From: Clostridiales bacterium
GTDB lineage: Bacteria > Bacillota > Clostridia > Caldicoprobacterales > UBA3941
Direction: 5' to 3'
Assembly (NCBI GenBank): GCA_012522165.1
Contig: JAAYKZ010000025.1
Location: 1-10,567, forward strand
DNA: 10,567 bases
Shown: piece after piece, positions 6,447-10,567 of the stretch
Layout: each line of letters begins with the position of its first letter
Position numbering within the stretch: the first letter of the stretch is position 1
Translations under genes and position numbers: made by a program
The notes under the pieces: generated by a model
Told to the model about the DNA's origin: nothing
What the model saw: the letters and a program-made list of their open reading frames with translations, nothing else
Databases searched by the model: none

Positions 6447-7865
6447 TTACGCTTCCATATAAAAGGCACGATATCCCTTCATGGTTTCATATATATCGGC
6501 TTTGCTGGCTATCTCCCATGGGGCATGCATATTGTGGACAGGCACTCCGCAATCTATTACATCCATACCGTACTCAGCCAGGATATATGCTATAGTGCCC
6601 CCGCCCCCTTGGTCTACCTTACCTAGCTCAGCTGTTTGCCACATTACATCATGTTTTTCCATTATGGCTCTAAGCTCAGCTATAAATTCAGGGTTAGCAT
6701 CGTTACTGCCGCTTTTTCCTCTTACTCCAGTATATTTATTAAAAGCCATCCCTTTGCCCATATAGGCAGAGTTCCTGGGCTCCATAACTGAAGGATAGTT
6801 GGGATCAAAGGCAGCACTGACATCACCGGACAGCATTTTTGAGTTTGCTAAGGCTCTGCGTAGTTTAAGCTCACTATAATCCCCTACCAGATTCATTATC
6901 TCGGCTACTGTATTCTCAAAGAATCTGGAAGTCATTCCCGTAGCACCCACGCTGCCAATCTCTTCCTTATCCACTATCAAAGCAACACAGGTTTTGTCAG
7001 GATTTTCAATATCCATTAATGCTTCAAAGGCAGTATAGGCGCATACCCTATCATCATGCCCATAGCCCATAACCATGCTTCTGTCCAGCCCATAATCCCT
7101 TGCCTTGCCTGCTGGTACAACCTCTAGCTCAGCAGAAACAAAGTCTTCCTCTGTTATTCCATATTTCTCATAGAGAAGTTTTAGAATATTTTTCTTCACC
7201 CTATCTTTTTCATCCTTGTCCTCTATAGGAATACTGCCAAGGGATATGTTCAAATCCTCACCTTCAATAGCCTTGGAGAGTTTTTTCTCCATTTGGTCTG
7301 ATGCTAAATGAATGAGCAAATCAGTTATGCCTACTACAGGGTCATTCTCATCCTCGCCTATTACTATATCTACTACAGTTCCATCCTTTTTAATAACGAC
7401 ACCATGAATGGCCAAGGGAATAGTTACCCATTGGTATTTCTTTACACCGCCGTAGTAATGGGTCTTAAAGAGGGCTAATCCCCCATCTTCGTACAAGGGA
7501 TTTTGTTTTAAATCCAATCTAGGGGAATCCACATGGGCTCCAACAATTCTTAAGCCCTTTTCCATTGATTGGCTCCCAATAACAAATAGGGCTAAGGTTT
7601 TACCTGAATTGTTGGCATATACCTTATCACCGGCCTTTAGTGGCTCTCCTTTTTCTATAAATGTAGATACATCCTTATAGCCATTTTCCTCAGCCATCCT
7701 GATAAACTCACTCACACATTCCCTCTCAGTCTTGCAACGGGAAATAAACTCCTTATAACCTTCAGAAAAGGCAAATAGGTCATCCAATTCCTTTCCTTTA
7801 TATTTATCCCACACATATCCATAGGTTTTTTCTAAATTGCTTTTATTGGTCTCTTTTGAATCCAT
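6447..7865 (-). CDS. apeA: M18 family metallo-aminopeptidase (ApeA type)
   Basis: A cytoplasmic two-metal aminopeptidase of the M18 family that removes N-terminal residues, often acidic ones, from peptides. The 472 residues fit the longer ApeA-type clostridial form. In order: GAHVDSPRLDLK (109-120), carrying the first metal His111; HYYGGVKKYQWVTIPLAIHG (136-155); GYGHDDRVCAYTAFEAL (267-283), with the bridging Asp; DKEEIGSVGATG (299-310), with the catalytic Glu pair 301/302; SGDVSAAFDPNYP (346-358), with Asp348; SGSNDANPE (385-393); and VPVHNMHAPWEIASKAD (441-457), with His444 as the last ligand. All expected active-site blocks are present, so it should be active. The ATG follows AGAGGAGG at good spacing. 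It has its own promoter at 7988-8015 and ends at the bidirectional terminator. Confidence 0.94.
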   Translation of the reverse strand: MDSKETNKSNLEKTYGYVWDKYKGKELDDLFAFSEGYKEFISRCKTERECVSEFIRMAEENGYKDVSTFIEKGEPLKAGDKVYANNSGKTLALFVIGSQSMEKGLRIVGAHVDSPRLDLKQNPLYEDGGLALFKTHYYGGVKKYQWVTIPLAIHGVVIKKDGTVVDIVIGEDENDPVVGITDLLIHLASDQMEKKLSKAIEGEDLNISLGSIPIEDKDEKDRVKKNILKLLYEKYGITEEDFVSAELEVVPAGKARDYGLDRSMVMGYGHDDRVCAYTAFEALMDIENPDKTCVALIVDKEEIGSVGATGMTSRFFENTVAEIMNLVGDYSELKLRRALANSKMLSGDVSAAFDPNYPSVMEPRNSAYMGKGMAFNKYTGVRGKSGSNDANPEFIAELRAIMEKHDVMWQTAELGKVDQGGGGTIAYILAEYGMDVIDCGVPVHNMHAPWEIASKADIYETMKGYRAFYMEA

Positions 7866-7890
7866 TTGCGTCCTCCTCTATAAACTATTG

Positions 7891-7909
7891 ATAAGCAGCT
7901 TTTGCTTAT
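7891..7909 (-). other. small hairpin in the aminopeptidase leader
   Basis: ATAAGCA and TGCTTAT form a perfect 7-base stem around a 5-base loop, just upstream of the apeA ribosome binding site. No U-tract follows, so it is not a terminator. It could stabilise the transcript or be chance. Confidence 0.3.
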
Positions 7910-7987
7910 TCTCTTGTTTAATTTAAAGTACATTTCTTTATTGCATATTAATTTATGTCTACCATGCATCTACTAGGTACTATTTCT

Positions 7988-8015
7988 ATTATACACTGTT
8001 TTGTTTATTCTTCAA
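7988..8015 (-). promoter_or_regulatory. sigma-A promoter of the aminopeptidase gene
   Basis: On the minus strand TTGAAG (8010-8015), a 16-base spacer and a perfect TATAAT (7988-7993). The start would be near 7981, giving a leader of about 115 bases. No terminator is seen between the nucleoside hydrolase stop and this promoter, so read-through from upstream is also possible. Confidence 0.6.
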
Positions 8016-8068
8016 AATCTATCTCCTTTACGGGGCTTATTAGCTTGCTGTAATAATTCCTTTTACAC

Positions 8069-8986
8069 TCAGCTATCTGCAGTGAGGCGGCTAATTAGAT
8101 GGTTGATTATTTTATCTCTGTTTATATTATAAACGTACCTAATCATGTGTCTATCCTTTGAAAAGGCTACCTTATGATCGTATGTAGGAATAGGGCTATA
8201 TTCCAAACGATCCTGCATAAAGTCATCATCCAAAAACCAAGCTATGGCAGCCACATCCCAGATAACTCTGGTCCAAGTGGGTATATTGCTATATCTCTTA
8301 GCTTCTTTTATGGTAATATCACTTAGATAGTCACATAGGGGGTTTTTGCCCTTTAGCCAATACTCAATCTCAGGTTGAGAGATGGTTAATTTATCCACAA
8401 CGCCAGCACAGGGAAGCTGAACCACCGGTACTCCACAGCCAAATACCACCCTTCCCGCTGCTATATCCTGCCCAAGATTGAATTCCCTGTTATGATTCAT
8501 ATGATAGGCATTGCCCCCTAACCAAACCACCACAATCTTGTCCTTTATAGAAGGATCTATAAGTAGTGCTGATGCAACATTGGTTATGGCGCCAATAGCA
8601 ATCACATACAAATATTCTCCTATATACATCTCATTGGCCAGGCGGACTAGATTCTCAGCTGCTGGCGAAATCACGGGAGTCTCTTCATCTCTTAAATAGG
8701 TCTCAGAACCCTTGTACACAATATGGAATAAATCCTGCCTACCCATTAGCCTTAAGATATTCTTAATTTCATCATAACTTTTTAACATGCCCAGTTTTGG
8801 ATTGTCGGCCTTATCGTTGGAAAAAGGCGCTGCATGTATGCCCATGACCTGAAATTTTTCGGGACATTTTAGCATATATGCAAGGGCGAATTGATCGTCA
8901 ATTTCATTGTAGGTGTCAGTGTCTAAAATGGCTTTTACTTTTCCCTTGGGCTTTTCTAGCCGTTTTATTATCTCATAATTTTGCAC
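8069..8986 (-). CDS. nucleoside hydrolase (inosine-uridine-preferring family), variant metal motif
   Basis: Nucleoside hydrolases cut ribonucleosides, or related N-ribosides, to the free base and ribose using a calcium ion held by an N-terminal Asp cluster. The start region here reads ILDTDTYNEIDDQFALAY (20-37). This is the family's DTDPGxDDA motif with the central part replaced by a longer TYNEI, while the metal aspartates remain. Other family marks are AIGAITNVASAL (130-141), WLGGNAYHM (155-163), EFNLGQDIAAG (168-178) and the C-terminal metal Asp in IWDVAAIAWFL (242-252). The length of 305 residues is normal. The GTG at 8984-8986 is chosen because AAGGGG sits 8 bases before it; a GTG three codons earlier has no room for a ribosome binding site. 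rpiB, upstream, is consistent with ribose salvage, although a terminator separates the two. Substrate preference is not predictable. Confidence 0.87.
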   Translation of the reverse strand: MQNYEIIKRLEKPKGKVKAILDTDTYNEIDDQFALAYMLKCPEKFQVMGIHAAPFSNDKADNPKLGMLKSYDEIKNILRLMGRQDLFHIVYKGSETYLRDEETPVISPAAENLVRLANEMYIGEYLYVIAIGAITNVASALLIDPSIKDKIVVVWLGGNAYHMNHNREFNLGQDIAAGRVVFGCGVPVVQLPCAGVVDKLTISQPEIEYWLKGKNPLCDYLSDITIKEAKRYSNIPTWTRVIWDVAAIAWFLDDDFMQDRLEYSPIPTYDHKVAFSKDRHMIRYVYNINRDKIINHLISRLTADS

Positions 8987-8994
8987 AATACCCA

Positions 8995-9000
8995 CCCCTT
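8995..9000 (-). promoter_or_regulatory. ribosome binding site deciding the nucleoside hydrolase GTG start
   Basis: AAGGGG lies 8 bases before GTG 8984-8986. The alternative in-frame GTG at 8993-8995 abuts this purine run, so it cannot use it. No in-frame ATG lies nearby. Confidence 0.6.
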
Positions 9001-9065
9001 TAAAATAGACATAAAAAACAAAATATTGTCATTACCATTACACAAAAATAAAGGTTATATCCCTT

Positions 9066-9104
9066 TAAATAAAAAGAAAGGAAAAGAATTACAGATTCCT
9101 TTCC
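9066..9104 (-). terminator. Rho-independent terminator overlapping the end of rpiB
   Basis: On the minus strand GGAAAGGAAT pairs with ATTCTTTTCC (10 positions, one G-T) across CTGTA. It is followed by TTTCTTTTTATTT. The stem contains the last codons of rpiB and its TAA falls in the loop and stem. A second, weaker stem (TAAAGG/CCTTTA, 9049-9067) with a following T-run lies just beyond and may act as a backup. Confidence 0.75.
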
Positions 9105-9532
9105 TCTATATCCATAATCATATCTACTCTTCTTTGATGTCTGCCACCTTCAAATTCTGCCTCTAGCCAGCTGTCTATAATCATCTTGGCAAGATCGATA
9201 CCCACAACCCTTGCACCCAAGGCTAAAATATTGGTATTATTATGCCTTTTGGATAAGGCAGCAGTATAACAGTCGCTGCACACCACAGCACGTATACCCT
9301 TTACTTTATTAGCAGCTAGAGATATGCCTACTCCAGTACCACACATCAAAATACCCCTATCACACTCTCCGCTGGCTACGGCCTTGGCCACTACTTCGCC
9401 ATATATAGGATAATCAGTGCTTTCTTCCGAATAGCATCCATAATCCTTATATTCTATGCCTTTCTCATCTAAGTATTTTTTAATTTCCTCTTTAAAAGAA
9501 AATGCTGCATGATCGCTACCAATTGCTAACAT
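9089..9532 (-). CDS. rpiB: ribose 5-phosphate isomerase B
   Basis: Interconverts ribose 5-phosphate and ribulose 5-phosphate in the pentose phosphate pathway; a soluble RpiB/LacA-LacB family enzyme. The 147 residues match RpiB length. The start MLAIGSDHA holds the conserved Asp8-His9. The catalytic cysteine is Cys64 in ILMCGTGVGISLAANK (61-76), and the partner His is in RHNNTN (96-101). Further signatures are IRAVVCSDCYTAALS (80-94), LALGARVVG (103-111) and EFEGGRHQRRV (126-136). These Cys and His positions favour RpiB over galactose-6-phosphate isomerase subunits, and no partner subunit gene is present. ATG 9530-9532 is chosen because AAGGAG lies 8 bases before it; the GTG three codons earlier overlaps that site. 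It is followed at once by a terminator and then the nucleoside hydrolase gene. The products of the two could cooperate in ribose use. Confidence 0.94.
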   Translation of the reverse strand: MLAIGSDHAAFSFKEEIKKYLDEKGIEYKDYGCYSEESTDYPIYGEVVAKAVASGECDRGILMCGTGVGISLAANKVKGIRAVVCSDCYTAALSKRHNNTNILALGARVVGIDLAKMIIDSWLEAEFEGGRHQRRVDMIMDIEERNL

Positions 9533-9540
9533 AAATAACA

Positions 9541-9546
9541 CTCCTT
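9541..9546 (-). promoter_or_regulatory. ribosome binding site deciding the rpiB start
   Basis: AAGGAG stands 8 bases before ATG 9530-9532. The in-frame GTG at 9539-9541 overlaps this site and so is not the start. The protein therefore begins MLAIGSDH, with the conserved SDH close to the N-terminus as in other RpiB proteins. Confidence 0.75.
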
Positions 9547-9599
9547 GTTGTATTATTATATATTTGATATAAAGCTATCTATATGATTGCCTTCTAGAA

Positions 9600-9628
9600 A
9601 TGGTATACCAGCTCCTATTTTATGTCAA
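9600..9628 (-). promoter_or_regulatory. possible rpiB promoter overlapping the acetyltransferase stop
   Basis: A perfect TTGACA (9623-9628) overlaps the TGA stop of the acetyltransferase gene. A 17-base spacer and TACCAT (9600-9605, four of six consensus positions) follow. A perfect TATAAT also occurs nearer rpiB (9552-9557) but lacks a -35. rpiB could therefore be transcribed on its own, or by read-through, since no terminator follows the upstream gene. Confidence 0.4.
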
Positions 9629-10179
9629 GAACCTATATCCCTATTTAATTTTTTTGCCAGTAGATCCCAAGCCTTCTGGCAATCAGGGGTAGTATAAAGA
9701 GGCCTAAAGCCAAAATCTAGGTACATGTTGATTGCCTTCCAGTTAGTGGTTCGCGAAGTAAGATAAGCTCTTGTATGGGATTGCTGAATTCGTTTTAATG
9801 CCCTAGCTACCAGAGGTTTTCCTAACTTCCTACCTTGATAATCAGGATGAATGGCAACCCAATGAAGTCTGCCTATTATTTGGTCACTTACTTCGTTGCC
9901 ATACCAGCCCATGGATGTGCCAATAACCCTGTCATTACTATCACACAGGAAAAAACATCTTGATTCTAGTTCAGACTCAAACCCAGTAAATTCATCGGTA
10001 AAGCGCTTTAAAGCTTTATCAATGCTACTAAATTCAGCCGCATCAGTTTCAATACGGGCCCATATCTCTTGATCCCCATCCTTAAAGTTTCGGAAGTGGT
10101 AACCATCTGGCAAGGGTATATGGGTATTAACACTTCTAATATGGTCATGGAACATTATTACTCTGTAGCATTTAATCAT
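9625..10179 (-). CDS. GNAT family N-acetyltransferase
   Basis: A 184-residue acetyl-CoA-dependent N-acyltransferase of unknown acceptor. GNAT motif A is LHWVAIHPDYQGRKLGKPLV (105-124): the beta-4 strand, then the pyrophosphate-binding QGRKLG loop (115-120) and its helix. Motif B is NWKAINMYLDFGFRP (146-160), the usual Asn-x-x-x-(hydrophobic)-x-x-Tyr-x-x-x-GF pattern. The N-terminal 20 or so residues are outside the core fold. The ATG at 10177-10179 is chosen over a TTG four codons upstream because GGAGG falls between them at a 5-base spacing. It has a strong promoter at 10235-10263 and is divergent from the cysteine-rich gene. Stop is TGA. Substrate cannot be inferred from context. Confidence 0.88.
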   Translation of the reverse strand: MIKCYRVIMFHDHIRSVNTHIPLPDGYHFRNFKDGDQEIWARIETDAAEFSSIDKALKRFTDEFTGFESELESRCFFLCDSNDRVIGTSMGWYGNEVSDQIIGRLHWVAIHPDYQGRKLGKPLVARALKRIQQSHTRAYLTSRTTNWKAINMYLDFGFRPLYTTPDCQKAWDLLAKKLNRDIGS

Positions 10180-10184
10180 AGAAT

Positions 10185-10189
10185 CCTCC
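10185..10189 (-). promoter_or_regulatory. ribosome binding site deciding the acetyltransferase start
   Basis: GGAGG lies 5 bases before ATG 10177-10179. It is part of the TTG GAG GAT reading of the longer frame, which therefore cannot be the true start. Confidence 0.75.
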
Positions 10190-10234
10190 AAATATTGCAG
10201 GAATAAAATATATTATTTATATATTCTAAACTTA

Positions 10235-10263
10235 ATTCTAACCTTTACTATTTCCTTTGTCAA
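10235..10263 (-). promoter_or_regulatory. sigma-A promoter of the acetyltransferase gene
   Basis: Perfect TTGACA (10258-10263), a 17-base spacer and TAGAAT (10235-10240, five of six) on the minus strand. The start falls near 10228, about 49 bases before the ATG. It is back to back with the plus-strand promoter of the cysteine-rich gene. Confidence 0.75.
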
Positions 10264-10304
10264 TTTACATTAACTATTACAATAATTCCCTTGTAATTAT
10301 CTAT

Positions 10305-10333
10305 TTCCCATGAGTCGAACTATAGAGTATAAT
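10305..10333 (+). promoter_or_regulatory. sigma-A promoter of the cysteine-rich gene
   Basis: TTCCCA (10305-10310, four of six), a 17-base spacer and a perfect TATAAT (10328-10333). Transcription would start near 10340, at the edge of the 10-base palindrome at 10342-10351, with a leader of about 59 bases. Confidence 0.55.
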
Positions 10334-10341
10334 ATAAGGTG

Positions 10342-10351
10342 TGTTATAACA
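10342..10351. repeat. 10-base palindrome at the start of the cysteine-rich transcript
   Basis: TGTTATAACA is perfectly self-complementary and lies at about +2 to +11 of the predicted plus-strand transcript. This is a common place for a repressor site. It is short, so chance is possible. Confidence 0.35.
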
Positions 10352-10398
10352 ACCTGCATAGTATATAGTGTGCATAAGAGTGTAAAGGAGAGAAAATA

Positions 10399-10567
10399 AT
10401 GCATATAGAGTGCCCGACCTGTGGAGCATTTTTCGATGAAGATATAAATTCACACTGCCCTCGATGTCAGACCCCAGCTGACCTGTCTTTTGCTTGCGGG
10501 GGATGTGGCTGTCGCGGAGGAAATAAAAATGGCTGTTGCAGTAAGGGTTGTTGTAATAGCCAAAAAG
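10399..10567 (+). CDS. cysteine-rich small protein, N-terminal zinc-ribbon-like, cut by the right edge
   Basis: The frame opens at ATG 10399-10401 after AAAGGAGAG and stays open for 56 codons to the window end. It starts MHIECPTCGAFF, with CPTC (5-8) and CPRC (20-23): a C-x2-C-x11-C-x2-C zinc-ribbon or rubredoxin-like knuckle. It continues CGGCGCRGG (33-41) and GCCSKGCCNS (45-54). Eleven of 56 residues are cysteine. GCC-SK followed by GCC-NS looks like a five-residue tandem unit that may go on past the edge. No signal peptide or membrane segment is seen. Such cysteine density suggests binding of zinc, another metal or an iron-sulfur cluster, but I do not recognise the family. The promoter, ribosome binding site and regular Cys pattern argue that it is a real gene. 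Confidence 0.72.
   Translation, partial: MHIECPTCGAFFDEDINSHCPRCQTPADLSFACGGCGCRGGNKNGCCSKGCCNSQK

Noticed and set aside
9999..10010. TAAAGCGCTTTA palindrome resembling a catabolite-repression (cre) site
   Set aside because: It lies inside the acetyltransferase coding region, well downstream of its promoter. The flanks do not match the outer cre positions.

Overview
The window looks like chromosomal DNA from an AT-rich Gram-positive anaerobe, most likely Clostridia (Bacillota). The grounds are strong AGGAGG-type ribosome binding sites, near-consensus sigma-A promoters, short hairpin plus U-tract terminators, occasional GTG starts, and genes for fermentation of amino acids, nucleosides and plant sugars. 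Genus-level assignment cannot be made from the sequence alone. TGA is a normal stop here: it ends the FAD oxidoreductase, the nucleoside hydrolase and the acetyltransferase.

Almost everything lies on the minus strand, so the order below is left to right. (1) 1-78: first 26 codons of a GH51 alpha-L-arabinofuranosidase running off the left edge. (2) 261-2697: a two-gene threonine-degradation operon with a perfect-consensus promoter, kbl then tdh, closed by a terminator. Together these enzymes convert threonine to glycine and acetyl-CoA, but kbl carries an in-frame TGA 36 codons before its natural end. (3) 2861-5634: a co-directional set of an acyl-CoA thioesterase, an FAD-dependent oxidoreductase and an XRE-cupin regulator, closed by a terminator. 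(4) 5878-6366: a divergent plus-strand LURP-one-like gene, which shares a bidirectional terminator with the convergent aminopeptidase. (5) 6447-8015: an M18 aminopeptidase with its own promoter. (6) 8069-10263: a nucleoside hydrolase, ribose-5-phosphate isomerase B and a GNAT acetyltransferase, with a terminator between rpiB and the hydrolase gene. (7) 10305-10567: a plus-strand promoter and the start of a very cysteine-rich small protein cut by the right edge.

The genes fit a heterotroph that uses peptides (M18 aminopeptidase), threonine (Tdh/Kbl), nucleosides (hydrolase releasing ribose, RpiB interconverting pentose phosphates) and arabinose polymers (GH51). No ribokinase is present in the window, so the ribose route is only partly represented. 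I found no transposon, phage, CRISPR array, tRNA, rRNA or recognisable riboswitch. Most of the window is ordinary metabolism. The points most worth following are the interrupted kbl, the cysteine-rich partial gene, and the regulator/oxidoreductase pair of unknown substrate.
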